This document shows positions 1-8,331 of a stretch of DNA of 64,000 nt, in pieces (positions within the stretch are counted from its first letter, which is position 1; the number at the start of each line of letters is the position of its first letter). The stretch covers positions 62,001 through 126,000 of the forward strand of contig JAKASI010000003.1 of NCBI GenBank assembly GCA_021828185.1, given 5' to 3'. Made by a program: the position numbers and the translations under genes. This stretch comes from an archaeon (GTDB taxonomy: Archaea; Thermoproteota; Nitrososphaeria; Nitrososphaerales; UBA183). A model generated the notes under the pieces. That model saw only the letters and a program-made list of their open reading frames with translations, had not been told where the DNA came from and made no database searches.

Positions 1-190
1 TGACGAACCTCACCGATTCCATTGCTATCTGCTTTTCTCCGGGGAGAGCTGTCACGAAGGACTCCAGGTTGCCGGTCGGAATCCTCTTCTCCATCAGGAG
101 GGAACCATCTTGGCCAAAGACCGCCAGCTGGGACTCCCTTTCGTGTAGATCCACCCCTACGAACAGGGTGGAGTCTTGGTTTTGCGTCAT
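1..190 (-). CDS. IS110-family transposase, N-terminal part (runs off left edge)
   Basis: The minus strand from an ATG at 190 reads MTQNQDSTLFVGVDLHERES and continues to the window edge. This is the N-terminus of the RuvC-like DEDD domain of IS110-family transposases: the first catalytic Asp lies in FVGVDLHE, and the following QLAVFGQDGSLLMEKRI matches the second strand of the fold. Only about 63 codons are visible, so intactness cannot be judged. Members of this family are recombinases that use a bridge RNA encoded in the non-coding end of the element. In the IS110 group that end lies upstream of the gene, here 191 to about 450. The family call is by recognition; the bridge RNA is inference. 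Confidence 0.75.
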   Translation of the reverse strand, partial: MTQNQDSTLFVGVDLHERESQLAVFGQDGSLLMEKRIPTGNLESFVTALPGEKQIAMESVRFV

Positions 191-247
191 ACCCTTGGAT
201 GCGAATCGCTTCCTCTTCAACGGTCATAGGGTTCACCTGGGTTGTAG
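165..247 (-). repeat. Inverted copy of 2985-3066 (IS110 start region)
   Basis: Read on the minus strand, this segment contains GAACCCTATGACC, GAAGAGG and GCGATTCGCATCCAAGGGTA. It matches 2985-3066 on the plus strand at roughly 85 percent over the first 57 bases, and more weakly into the transposase start. The two copies are about 2.8 kb apart in inverted orientation. The boundary straddles the transposase start codon, so the natural reading is the 5' end of two related IS110 elements, one of them decayed. Confidence 0.6.
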
Positions 248-861
248 GCAAGGTCTTCTCTGTGCAGCCCGTAGCGCCCGCTCAGGACTGCGTCGGCCAC
301 GTTCGCCCCGCTCCCCCCCACGACATTGAGCGCCTCGTCGAGGACTCCGACCAGCACCGCGACATAGGGCGGGTGTCGAGTGGGGGAAGGGAGGACTTCC
401 TGTTTCTTCGTCGCATCAGCGGCAGGAATCTTTCCGGCTAACGTTCTTCCAGAAGCCGCGAGTCTTTCAGGCGGCGGCTCAGGCTTAAGCACGTCCATTC
501 TCGGTTTGATTCCTCAACACAATCGTCTTGCCTTTAGGACGGGAGTGGAAGCTACGCTCACTCAGCTTATGCCTCATATGCGCCTGGAGCTCCAAGCTGT
601 TTCTCCGCGTCATCAGGATACAGATGAATTACCATAGCGTTGGTTAGAAGTAATTCGACTTCGGCGTAGACACCAACAACTGTACCTGCCCTCGCCCTCG
701 CTCGCAGCTAATGTCTAAACTCTTCACTATCACCTGCTGGAAATGAGAAAAGTCAACTGCTCATAGCAACGAGGTTTAGGAGGCTGCGCTAATTCTGTTG
801 TTAGATAGGCTAACGTTGCCCCACACCGCCCTAACGCATTAGCATTTAGCAAAATGATAGG
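191..861. other. Non-coding stretch upstream of the IS110 transposase
   Basis: No gene is supported here. The minus-strand reading frame from 498 to 217 (93 codons) has no recognisable domain and overlaps the expected non-coding left end of the IS110 element, where a bridge RNA would be encoded. From about 500 to 861 both strands are rich in stops and I see no RNA gene. A MITE-like element begins at 862. Confidence 0.4.
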
Positions 862-994
862 TTGTTGAATAACTACCGCTCAACGCACGCAGTTGGTAGA
901 TCAGGACCCGGTGAACGTGTGGATTTGAGCAGCCGGTGACAAGCTGCGGCCCTCAAACTGCTAACAACGACGGTAGAGTCGAGTTATTCAACAA
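862..994. mobile_element. MITE-like 133-bp element with 13-bp perfect terminal inverted repeats
   Basis: TTGTTGAATAACT at 862-874 is mirrored exactly by AGTTATTCAACAA at 982-994. A second complementary pair lies just inside (CTACCG near 873, CGGTAG near 970). The interior has no reading frame. The 9-mer GCAAAATGA occurs just outside both ends (849-857 and 999-1007) but does not abut them, so it is not a clean target-site duplication. Either a miniature inverted-repeat transposable element or a structured non-coding element fits. It lies immediately upstream of the secreted-protein gene at 1045. Confidence 0.5.
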
Positions 995-1044
995 TGCTGC
1001 AAAATGAGGAATCCTTATACGATTATCATTGATTTTCTAGTTTG

Positions 1045-1578
1045 ATGTCTGCGGAAAAGAAGCGAATTGGACTTCTTGTGGGGTTGGTTTTAGCGGTACG
1101 TCTCATAGGCCCTGCTGTTTACGCCTACACAACGTCACAGACAGGAGGCCATGACAAGGGAACGGTCGACGCTTTGGCCGCAACTCCCCTATCTCCGAGC
1201 GGATCGTATCCGGATCAGGCCACGTCTTGTCAAACTAGTTCTGACGGCGGAGCCTATGGTTGGGTTACGGCTTGGGGAGCCAATGGCATTGCGTATCAGG
1301 AGGAATACTACACAAAGGTGATAACCTCGCATGGGTCAGGAAGTTATGCTCAAGCCGCGTCGTATTGGGATCTTCAATGGGCGTTTGGACCAAAAGAGTA
1401 TCTGAACACAGGGCAAACATATAGCACGAATCTGATAACGCAGGACAACACCAAGAGTGAGATACTCGTGTGGGATGGAACCAACCCAATGACGAACCCA
1501 ACTAATTACTTGGTTCCCATGGTTTACAACATGTCGCCATGTCCTGCTTGCTCAGGACCGCAAATCCCATCCCCGTAG
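1045..1578 (+). CDS. Secreted or membrane-anchored hypothetical protein
   Basis: The protein has 177 aa from ATG 1045; a TTG three bases upstream is an alternative start. Residues about 8-28 form one hydrophobic segment after a KKR basic patch, typical of a signal anchor. The rest is Ser/Thr/Tyr-rich with few charges and four Cys, two of them in a C-terminal CPAC. I recognise no catalytic motif or family. It is followed on the same strand by another single-anchor extracytoplasmic protein, so the pair may be co-expressed surface proteins. Function unknown. Confidence 0.6.
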   Translation: MSAEKKRIGLLVGLVLAVRLIGPAVYAYTTSQTGGHDKGTVDALAATPLSPSGSYPDQATSCQTSSDGGAYGWVTAWGANGIAYQEEYYTKVITSHGSGSYAQAASYWDLQWAFGPKEYLNTGQTYSTNLITQDNTKSEILVWDGTNPMTNPTNYLVPMVYNMSPCPACSGPQIPSP

Positions 1579-1613
1579 AGGCCCACTGGGAGGCTCATGC
1601 GAGACTGAGAAGT

Positions 1614-2153
1614 ATGAACGCAAGGGCGCCCATGTCCAGCTTAGACGTTCCAGAGGCGAAGGCAGGCAAGAAATGGCTCGCCCTAGGAGTTATAGCGGGC
1701 GTCCTCGTCATTTCCTTGGTTGGGGTTCTGTTGTTGCGTGGGAGTGGACCCGGCCAAGTCACTACGTCGAGCGGGTATACCGTCTATCCCCAGGGTAACG
1801 TGACCGTTGTCCAACCCAACACGGCACGTGGAATCGAGTTCCTGATTTCCACCAATGGGACAATCAGCGGGAGTTTCAAGGCGACTGGAAATGTCACTGT
1901 CTACATCCTGTCCGAGGAAGAATGGAACTATTTCCCAATGTATCATAATGGAGTGGCATCCTGTCCTCTGGCCTGTCCCCCGTATTTCATCCTCAAGGAC
2001 GCTAACAGTGGAACGATTTCCGCTCAACTTTCGCCGGGACGGTATTGGCTGGCCTTCGACAACAACAGCCCCACGCAGCAGGCCAGCATCACTATAACTG
2101 AAAGCGTCGTGGCCACGGGGGGTGGCTATGTGTGCCAGACCTCGAATTGTTGA
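1614..2153 (+). CDS. Membrane-anchored extracytoplasmic protein
   Basis: The protein has 179 aa from ATG 1614; a second in-frame ATG at 1632 is possible. A cytoplasmic N-terminus of about 25 aa ending in KAGKK precedes a hydrophobic anchor (about residues 19-40). An extracytoplasmic beta-rich domain follows, containing repeated short strands such as GNVTVYILSEEEWNYF and GRYWLAFDNNS. This resembles small lipocalin-like or jelly-roll extracellular domains seen in archaeal anchored proteins, including the C-terminal part of the HTH membrane protein at 18460 (GNVTVSLPPGQYHFYAW). That similarity is visible but short. Function unknown. Confidence 0.6.
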   Translation: MNARAPMSSLDVPEAKAGKKWLALGVIAGVLVISLVGVLLLRGSGPGQVTTSSGYTVYPQGNVTVVQPNTARGIEFLISTNGTISGSFKATGNVTVYILSEEEWNYFPMYHNGVASCPLACPPYFILKDANSGTISAQLSPGRYWLAFDNNSPTQQASITITESVVATGGGYVCQTSNC

Positions 2154-2333
2154 CTCTGCTGCAGTGCTGGCCTGACCAATTCAATTCTAAGAGCGAGAGG
2201 CAACGTGTCCGTGTTGGACTTCGGAACACGAGGCAATCGGCTATCCAAGACTGTATGACCACCAGCTCAAGGCCTTTGGGTAACCGCCAGGCTCCAAGAC
2301 CCATGCCGCTGCGCCGGCATTCTGGTGAGTTGC

Positions 2334-2891
2334 TCAGATGCCTTCAGCCCGACCAGACCTGTTTTCCTTCGACAGAAGATAGGCTGCCACAAGGACAACG
2401 CCACCAGCTATCGTGACGTAGGGTCCGAAAGAAATCCCCACGGGTAGGCTCACCGTCTCCCCGACGAATCCGGGCCACTCCGACAGGCTGGCAACGATGG
2501 CAGGAGCGGTTGATGAGACTCCTGCAATCGAGAGAACGCCGGCAGAGATGGACAGGAGCCCCGAAGGGAACGTCAACCACCACTTGAAGAAGGCGGCCAG
2601 ACCCAGCAGTAACCCCAGAACGACCGCTATTATCGCAGTAACTAGTTCCCAGCTGCCGGCGATGATGGGTGGCAGAGCGGAATCGACGTAAGCGTCGAAA
2701 TCGAGGGTAGAGGCGAGGGAAGAGTGTGTAGGCCCGGTCCGCGACCCCACCATTCCGAAGAGGCAGAGCATGGTGAACTGGGCGAAGGACCCGCTGAAAG
2801 GGTCATTTCTGATGGTCAGCCAATAGGCACCCAGCGATATGAACAGCATGATGAGTCCAACGAACAACGCGAATCTTGCCGAGGCCAACAA
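2334..2891 (-). CDS. Multi-pass membrane protein, unknown
   Basis: The protein has about 185 aa. The frame is open upstream to 3035, but that part overlaps IS110 debris and a GC hairpin, so the start is placed at one of two adjacent TTG codons (2891 or 2888) just before the first hydrophobic segment. Four to five membrane spans are visible: FALFVGLIMLFISLGAYWL, a middle pair around VTAIIAVVLGLLLGLAAF, a Gly/Ser-rich span, and a last one ending in VVLVAAYLLSKE. There are no recognisable motifs. It is convergent with the gene ending at 2153. Confidence 0.55.
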   Translation of the reverse strand: MLASARFALFVGLIMLFISLGAYWLTIRNDPFSGSFAQFTMLCLFGMVGSRTGPTHSSLASTLDFDAYVDSALPPIIAGSWELVTAIIAVVLGLLLGLAAFFKWWLTFPSGLLSISAGVLSIAGVSSTAPAIVASLSEWPGFVGETVSLPVGISFGPYVTIAGGVVLVAAYLLSKENRSGRAEGI

Positions 2892-2984
2892 GGATAGATG
2901 GGGGGAGGAATGGTACAAACCCGTTCTGCGGCTTGTTCGACCCCCACCGGCGGGTGGGATTCGAACACCTACGTCCGGAGTATG

Positions 2985-3098
2985 CCTACCCCAGTGAACC
3001 CTATGACCATTGAAGAGGCGGCGATTCGCATCCAAGGGTATGTTGCGAAGTCAAGACTTCGCCCTCACCTTGATGCCCAAGAGCACGATTTCGATTAG
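2985..3098 (+). pseudogene. Decayed 5' end of an IS110-type element
   Basis: This is the inverted-orientation copy of 165-247. It includes the same upstream block (GAACCCTATGACC...CATCCAAGGGTATG) and an ATG at 3040 corresponding to the transposase start at 190. Past the start, the reading frame shares only a few residues with the intact N-terminus and soon loses similarity. Just upstream, 2941-2960 holds the GC-rich hairpin CCACCGGCGGGTGG. I interpret it as a relic left by deletion or imprecise insertion. Confidence 0.45.
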
Positions 3099-3115
3099 TT
3101 CTTTGAGTCGTCCCC

Positions 3116-3392
3116 CTATTTCATGTTCCTGAAGATGAGGTAGTCAATCGGTGAGCCGGTGAGCCGAGCTTCCACAGGGTTGTACTTCGCCAGGAACCCC
3201 GGCAGCAGCGGTGCCATCTGCTCCGCAATCTTCCCGCTCGGCCTCCGCCCCCTTCCTGTCATTCAGCGCCCTCGCGGCGAAGGCGTCCGAATCCCCCGGG
3301 TCTTGGCCATCATGCACCCGTAGACCCTGCGGGTGGCCTCGGTCCGGCGCGAGTCGATGAAGTCCCTGAACACGCGGCTGTCCCTCTAACAT
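3116..3392 (-). pseudogene. Fragment of a Holliday-junction-resolvase-like endonuclease gene
   Basis: On the minus strand, 3236 to 3116 encodes GKIAEQMAPLLPGFLAKYNP, then GSPIDYLIFRNMK and a stop. This is nearly the same as the nuclease-domain start of the broken gene at 27748-28370 (GKIAEQIAPLLPGFLAKYNP, GSPIDYLIFRNMSKG), a family related to archaeal Holliday junction resolvases (Endonuc_Holl). The copy is truncated before the catalytic DxxxxDxxTG-like block. The upstream part (to 3392) is in other frames; a stretch reading FIDSRRTEATRRVY resembles the core-binding domain of tyrosine recombinases, but weakly. Confidence 0.6.
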
Positions 3393-3481
3393 GAAATATG
3401 GACGACCGCCATATAACGGCCAATCTCAGCAGATAGACGCGCTTTAGAACGAAAGCCGTCTGCAGGTTAGAGGGGCCGGAA

Positions 3482-5113
3482 CTATTTTAGGAGTTCGAAC
3501 ATCCTGCTGAGGTCTATCTCGAACCCCGAGACGGGGACCGCCAGGCCGAACGCCTCGATCGTTTCCGGCCTCATTTCGCCGACGTGCCCTAGCTCTTTGC
3601 CGTCCATCTGCGCCTTCGCACACCGGCCGGGGACGAACGCCCAGTGCTGACTCTGCTGCGCCATGACCTCCTTTCCTGCGAGGGTCCTGCAGGCGGCCTC
3701 CAGGTACATCTTCGCTTCGGTGTAGGAGGACTGTGAGTGTGCGACCACGCACCCCAGATGCCACGCTTCAGAGACCCCTGCCTTGCCTCTGGAGTAGATC
3801 CTCCCGATCTCGAAGACCCTCTGCGGGTAGTCGGACCTGACGTTCCCTGAAAGGGACGCCATCAGAGTTGGAAGAAGCGAATCCCTCAGGACGGAGTGCT
3901 CCAGGCTCTTGGGGTTCTGGACCCTGATCGAACCAGAGGAGGACCGCTGGAATCTGGAGTAGAGCGAGGCCTCGTCGGTGAGCTCGAAGGTCATCATCTC
4001 GATCATCCCGGCGCCGGCCATCACGGTCGACGCCGTATCCAGGAAGTCTTCAAACCCGTTGAAGGAGCCGGGACTCCCGCTGGGCGGATAGGTCGGACTA
4101 ATTCGGTCGAAGCCGTATCCGAGGGCCACTTCCTCGGCGATGTCCACCGGGTGCATGAGGTCCATGCGGTACCTCGGAGCGAGCACCTTCCTCCTCCTGA
4201 CGCCAAGTCGGCTTCGCGCGAGCGACGCGTGGATGTCTCTGTTCGACAGGTCGAGTCCAAGCACCGACCTGACAAGGCCGACATCCAGGGGGACCTCGGT
4301 CGGAGTGAGGTCCGGGGTCACTCTCGCCCTGGCGCCCCTTATCTCGACGGTGCCTATCCTGCCGCCGGCTTCCGCCAAGGTCGTGGCGACCACAGCCAGC
4401 ACGTCGTCCCCCGCCTGCCTGACGGTGCTTGTCACGTCGACGAGGATGTTCCTCGTCTTCGGAGTGACCCTGGTGGCTGCACCGTTGATGACTGGGGGGA
4501 AAGAAAGGACGGTTCCCTTCGAATCGGTTATCACCGGGAAGTGCCTGCTTCCTCCGAGCGCTGCGCCGTACGCCTTCCCCTCGTAGGTCTCTGAAAGGAC
4601 TGAGCCTATGGTCATCGGAGACCGTCCTCCAAGGGGGAGGAACCTGAAGGCACGCCCGACCGCCCTGTAGGACAGAGGGGGTGCGACCGCGTCTAGGTCG
4701 TGCAAGCCGATGGCGACGACCTTGCGCTTTCTACCGAGCCCGTTGTGTAGGTCTTCCTGAAGCGAGATGATCTGCCGCACGTCTTCGTCGTCAAGCCGGA
4801 GGCCTGTGGCCACGACGCAGGCAATGTGTGGGCGTACGGTAGCCAACCTCTTGTCCACGGTCACCGAGACCCCTGAAGGTTGGACCGGGAACCGTGGCAG
4901 GCCAACCTCCCTTCCAAGGATGCCTTTCAGGGCCCGGGCGACCCCGAAGTCTGTCCCGAAGTCAGGCCTATTGGGGCTGTATTCGACCCGGATGGAGTCC
5001 CCGTCGACGCTCTCTATGTCGAGGCCTACGTAGGGGATGCGCTCGATAATCTTCTTTCTGTCGGCCCCCACCATCTTGGAGAACCTTTGGAGGTCGATTC
5101 TAACTACGGGCAA
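3482..5113 (-). CDS. pheT: Phenylalanyl-tRNA synthetase beta subunit
   Basis: The 543-aa protein is the beta subunit of archaeal/eukaryotic-type PheRS, which charges tRNA-Phe as an alpha2-beta2 heterotetramer. The N-terminal signature YSPNRPDFGTDFGVARALKG, the B3/4-type editing region in the middle and the B5/catalytic-like fold toward the C-terminus (RVFEIGRIYSRG) are in the usual order, and the length is normal for archaea. The start is a TTG at 5113, overlapping the end of pheS by 14 bp, so the two are translationally coupled. Operon order is trpS-pheS-pheT, all on the minus strand. Confidence 0.95.
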   Translation of the reverse strand: MPVVRIDLQRFSKMVGADRKKIIERIPYVGLDIESVDGDSIRVEYSPNRPDFGTDFGVARALKGILGREVGLPRFPVQPSGVSVTVDKRLATVRPHIACVVATGLRLDDEDVRQIISLQEDLHNGLGRKRKVVAIGLHDLDAVAPPLSYRAVGRAFRFLPLGGRSPMTIGSVLSETYEGKAYGAALGGSRHFPVITDSKGTVLSFPPVINGAATRVTPKTRNILVDVTSTVRQAGDDVLAVVATTLAEAGGRIGTVEIRGARARVTPDLTPTEVPLDVGLVRSVLGLDLSNRDIHASLARSRLGVRRRKVLAPRYRMDLMHPVDIAEEVALGYGFDRISPTYPPSGSPGSFNGFEDFLDTASTVMAGAGMIEMMTFELTDEASLYSRFQRSSSGSIRVQNPKSLEHSVLRDSLLPTLMASLSGNVRSDYPQRVFEIGRIYSRGKAGVSEAWHLGCVVAHSQSSYTEAKMYLEAACRTLAGKEVMAQQSQHWAFVPGRCAKAQMDGKELGHVGEMRPETIEAFGLAVPVSGFEIDLSRMFELLK

Positions 5114-6578
5114 GCTCTCTCCTTGTCCTGAGCCAAGATAGGTCGTCTCCGTACAGGGCCCTGATGTCGTCCAGGCCGAAGCGCAACAGCATCAGCCGCT
5201 CGATCCCGGGCCCCCATGCAAGCACCGGGACATTGACCCCGAGAGGAACCGTAACCTCCGGCCTGAAGACCCCTGAACCCCCGAGCTCGACCCACCCTTT
5301 CACTGCCTTCGAGTACCCCACCACCTCAAGCGAAGGCTCGGTATAGGGGAAGTATGTTGGCCAGAGCCTGACGTCCGACATGCCGAGCTTCTTGTAGAAC
5401 TCTGTAAGGAAGCCCATCAGGTGCCTCACGTTCAGTCCCCTCCCGACGATGATCCCGTCCATCTGGTAGAACTCGGCCAGGTGCTTGTAATCGAGGTTTT
5501 CGTTCCTGTAAACCTTGGAGACCGCGAACACGCGCCTTTCCCTTTCTCCTTCATCGGAGAGCGACCTTACGGAGAGGACTGTGTTGTGGGTCCTCAGGAC
5601 GAGCCTGCGAGCCTCTTCCACGTTCCAGCTGTACCCCCACCCTCTGCTGCCTGTCTTCCACCCATTCTCGTGCGTCGAGGCCACGTTGGCCACGACCCCG
5701 GCCCGTTTCATCTTCGCTTCAGAGAGGCCCTCGAGGTAGAAGGTGTCCTGCATGTCCCTTCCAGGGTGGTCCTGCGGAATGAAGAGGGCGTCGAAGTTCC
5801 AGAATGCGGGCTGCACGCTGTTTCCCTCCAGTTCTGTGAAACCCATGGAGATGTACGCCTCTCTGACCTCCCTGATGAAATCGCGGACGGGATGGCGCCT
5901 CCCCGGGTAGAACTGTGGGGCCTTGGCTTCCACGTCAATGGGACGCAGGGTCCTTCCCCTCCACCCCCCGGAAGCCAGGACCTCAGGGGTGAGCCGTTGA
6001 ATCTGGTCACCCCGTTCGGAGACCGTGGCCGACACCTTCCCTGCTTCGGTGATCCCGATCGTCGTGCTGCGGCTCTCGATTCGCCGGAGGACCCCTCTCC
6101 TCAGCAGGTCGGGAAGGAGGGAAGCCTGATCATCGGGGAGAGTCTCTTCCCCCTTGCCGGTCGAGATAGCCTCGAGGAGAGATCCGAGCACCTCTGGGCC
6201 GGCGGGATTCGCGACCCGGACCGAAGGGGTCGGCTCCCCTTCCACCCTTACCCAGCCGGCGCTCCTGGCCCTCCCGAGGGCGGCAGAGAACTCTTCGGCC
6301 GAGAAGCCAGTCTTCAGCCTGTCCAGGGCCAGCGGCGCTGCGGACGCCGCGACCCTCTGGAACAAATCGAGCTCAGGCGGCCGGCGGGCGACCTCAACCC
6401 TGCTTTGCACCGTCTCGCTTATGGCCACCAGCCCCTTCGAGCTCAGCCACTGGAGGGCACGTCTCACCTGGTCTTCGTTCAGGGCGGTCGCTTCCACCAA
6501 GGCGTCGAAGGGGGTCGGCCCTCTCTGGGCCAGGGCCGCGAGAATCTTCTGCTCGAGGGGGTGAAGCGAAGTCGACAT
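5100..6578 (-). CDS. pheS: Phenylalanyl-tRNA synthetase alpha subunit
   Basis: The 492-aa catalytic alpha subunit has N-terminal winged-helix tRNA-binding domains (about residues 1-200) followed by a class II catalytic core. Motif 2 is visible as KVYRNENLDYKHLAEFYQMD, and motif 3 as AWGPGIERLMLLRFG near the C-terminus. The frame is open to 6749, but the extra residues overlap trpS and look like an antisense shadow. ATG 6578 (MSTSLHPLEQKIL) is the family-like start, 5 bp after the trpS stop. Confidence 0.95.
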   Translation of the reverse strand: MSTSLHPLEQKILAALAQRGPTPFDALVEATALNEDQVRRALQWLSSKGLVAISETVQSRVEVARRPPELDLFQRVAASAAPLALDRLKTGFSAEEFSAALGRARSAGWVRVEGEPTPSVRVANPAGPEVLGSLLEAISTGKGEETLPDDQASLLPDLLRRGVLRRIESRSTTIGITEAGKVSATVSERGDQIQRLTPEVLASGGWRGRTLRPIDVEAKAPQFYPGRRHPVRDFIREVREAYISMGFTELEGNSVQPAFWNFDALFIPQDHPGRDMQDTFYLEGLSEAKMKRAGVVANVASTHENGWKTGSRGWGYSWNVEEARRLVLRTHNTVLSVRSLSDEGERERRVFAVSKVYRNENLDYKHLAEFYQMDGIIVGRGLNVRHLMGFLTEFYKKLGMSDVRLWPTYFPYTEPSLEVVGYSKAVKGWVELGGSGVFRPEVTVPLGVNVPVLAWGPGIERLMLLRFGLDDIRALYGDDLSWLRTRRELARS

Positions 6579-6583
6579 CCTTT

Positions 6584-7717
6584 TCACTCGCTCCCTGTCG
6601 AAGAGAGGTACTTCCTGCTCCTGACCAGGAGCTCCTTGGCGTCCCCCATCATGGACTCGCGCTTCCTGTGGTGTTCGATGAGGAAGCTCTTCACGAGCCC
6701 TATGGCCTCGTCCTTGCACTCCCCGCAGAGCCGGACTCCCTTGGCGCACTCGGAGTGGACCCGGTCGACGTGCTCGTCGTCGTGGGCAAAGTGGAACCGG
6801 TAGAGGTCGAAAATAGGGCAGATGTCGGGTCTTCCACCGAGCCTCCGCTGCTCCTCGACGGTGTCTCTGCCTCCCGTGAAGGCGACACGCACCCTGCGGG
6901 CAGCTTCGGTGGGACCGTCGTCGAGGGTGAACCCGGACTCGGGGACCCTCTTGGACATCTTCTGGCCCCCGGTAAGGGAGAGCTCGAGACGGTGATAGAT
7001 CGCCGATGGCGGGACGAAGGCGAAGTCAGAGTGATAGCGCGCGGCGAGGTCTCTGCTCAGCCGGATGTGAGGGTCCTGGTCGGCGCCCACAGGGACGAGA
7101 ACGGGCTTGGGTCCTCCGAACTCCGGGAGCTGCGGCATGAGGATGTCCCCCGCCTGAATCAGGGCCGACATGTAGAGGCCGATCTGCCGTTCACCGTAGA
7201 TCGCCTTCAGCATGTTGTTCGTCACCCCTCTGGAGAAGATCGTCGACATCTTCATCACCCGCATCTCTTCGCTCTGCCTGTAGACGACCGCCCGGTCGGG
7301 GTCCAGCCCGAGGGCGAGTATGTCGGCCACATTCCTCACGGCCACCTTCGAGCTCTCCTCGTAGGAGAGGCCGTTGTCGGCATAGGCCTCCACGTCGGCC
7401 ACCGCGTAGTAGACGGTGGCCTTCTTCGACAGTGATTGAAAGTAGATCATGTCATCGGCGGTCATCTTATTCCCCAGGTGGAAGACCCCGTCAGGCTTGA
7501 TCCCGCTCATGACTGCAAAGGGCTTGTGACTGTCGACGGCGTCCAAGACCTTCGCCAAGTCTCTCTGCCCGAAGTCGATGCCTCGGCTTATGTGGGGGCT
7601 GGGGTTCTTGAAGCGCGGAACCAGCGGAGCAATCGGTTCAATCCCAAACTCCGACTGCAGGCGGGAGTAGTCCTTGATGGAGCTCGTCCCCCACGGGTCC
7701 AGTGTGTCCTTCTCCAC
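6584..7717 (-). CDS. trpS: Tryptophanyl-tRNA synthetase
   Basis: The 377-aa class I synthetase is of archaeal/eukaryotic type. The HIGH-like signature is FHLGNKM near residue 82 and the KMSKS loop is KMSKR near residue 253. Specificity residues lie in DQDPHIRLSRDLA, and the length fits archaeal TrpRS. It heads the trpS-pheS-pheT operon. Its substrate tRNA-Trp gene, with two introns, lies about 3.4 kb away on the other strand. Confidence 0.95.
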   Translation of the reverse strand: MEKDTLDPWGTSSIKDYSRLQSEFGIEPIAPLVPRFKNPSPHISRGIDFGQRDLAKVLDAVDSHKPFAVMSGIKPDGVFHLGNKMTADDMIYFQSLSKKATVYYAVADVEAYADNGLSYEESSKVAVRNVADILALGLDPDRAVVYRQSEEMRVMKMSTIFSRGVTNNMLKAIYGERQIGLYMSALIQAGDILMPQLPEFGGPKPVLVPVGADQDPHIRLSRDLAARYHSDFAFVPPSAIYHRLELSLTGGQKMSKRVPESGFTLDDGPTEAARRVRVAFTGGRDTVEEQRRLGGRPDICPIFDLYRFHFAHDDEHVDRVHSECAKGVRLCGECKDEAIGLVKSFLIEHHRKRESMMGDAKELLVRSRKYLSSTGSE

Positions 7718-7770
7718 ATTACTTTCGCCTGAAGGAGTTCCGATTTAACCACTCCTCAAGTTCTGCCGTC

Positions 7771-8271
7771 TCATAGCCGGCTTCGGGGCCTGATTACCCT
7801 GCCTTCAGTGTCAATCTCCCCGTTCCTTATCCTCGTCGAGGAGATCGGCTCGCGGTCGTCGGCGAGGACGTAGTCGACAGTGACAACATCGAGCGGCGCG
7901 AACCCCTTTGCTGCCCTGGCGGCGTTGGCGATGGGTACCCTCTTCGCCGTCTCTCGGCTGACCACTATGGCCTGGACGTCGGGGGACGTGATGCCGGGCC
8001 CGAAGTAGTCGTCGAGTTTGGCGATCAGGTACCTCCTCCCCGGGAACTTGGCGCGGACCAGGGCTTCGAGGGCCCGGACCCGCTCGTCATACTTCTGGTC
8101 CGGCTTCTTCCCTTCTTTGAGGGCGAAGGCGTCGGACGTCACCCCGATCACGACCCGGTCCCCCACCTCGAAGCTCCTAGTCAGCATGGCGAGGTGCCCT
8201 CTGTGGATGTGATCGTAGGTCCCTCCGGTGGCAACGGTCGCGTATTTCAGGTCAGGCCGCCTCTGCTGCAA
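7771..8271 (-). CDS. coaD: Phosphopantetheine adenylyltransferase (archaeal type)
   Basis: The protein transfers AMP from ATP to 4'-phosphopantetheine to give dephospho-CoA, the penultimate step of CoA synthesis. The nucleotidyltransferase motif GGTYDHIHRGH (HxGH) is at the N-terminus and the ISSTRIRNGEI motif at the C-terminus. The frame is open upstream to an ATG at 8352, but that start overlaps the divergent map gene and leaves no promoter room. The TTG at 8271 gives 166 aa, the usual length for archaeal PPAT, with a 60-bp divergent intergenic region. Start choice is inference. Confidence 0.88.
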   Translation of the reverse strand: MQQRRPDLKYATVATGGTYDHIHRGHLAMLTRSFEVGDRVVIGVTSDAFALKEGKKPDQKYDERVRALEALVRAKFPGRRYLIAKLDDYFGPGITSPDVQAIVVSRETAKRVPIANAARAAKGFAPLDVVTVDYVLADDREPISSTRIRNGEIDTEGRVIRPRSRL

Positions 8272-8331
8272 ATCAGTTGAAATACCACTGACGATGCCGC
8301 CGGCCTCAGAACGGGATAAAGGGTTTGTGAA

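Noticed and set aside
2935..3045. A tRNA on the minus strand around TTCGAATCCCACC
   Set aside because: The T-loop-like text is present, but the stem pairs only with two extra loop bases and no acceptor or anticodon stem forms. It overlaps IS110 debris.
3250..3392. Tyrosine recombinase N-terminus in FIDSRRTEATRRVY
   Set aside because: Only a dozen residues look suggestive and the frame is broken; mentioned only inside the pseudogene entry.
5421..6803. Long open frame of 460 codons on the plus strand opposite pheS and trpS
   Set aside because: It is antisense to two certain genes, is full of Pro/Arg/Gly from GC-rich antisense codons and has no motif. The same holds for 26296-27669, 43956-45182, 44954-45937, 47704-48816 and 50947-52248.
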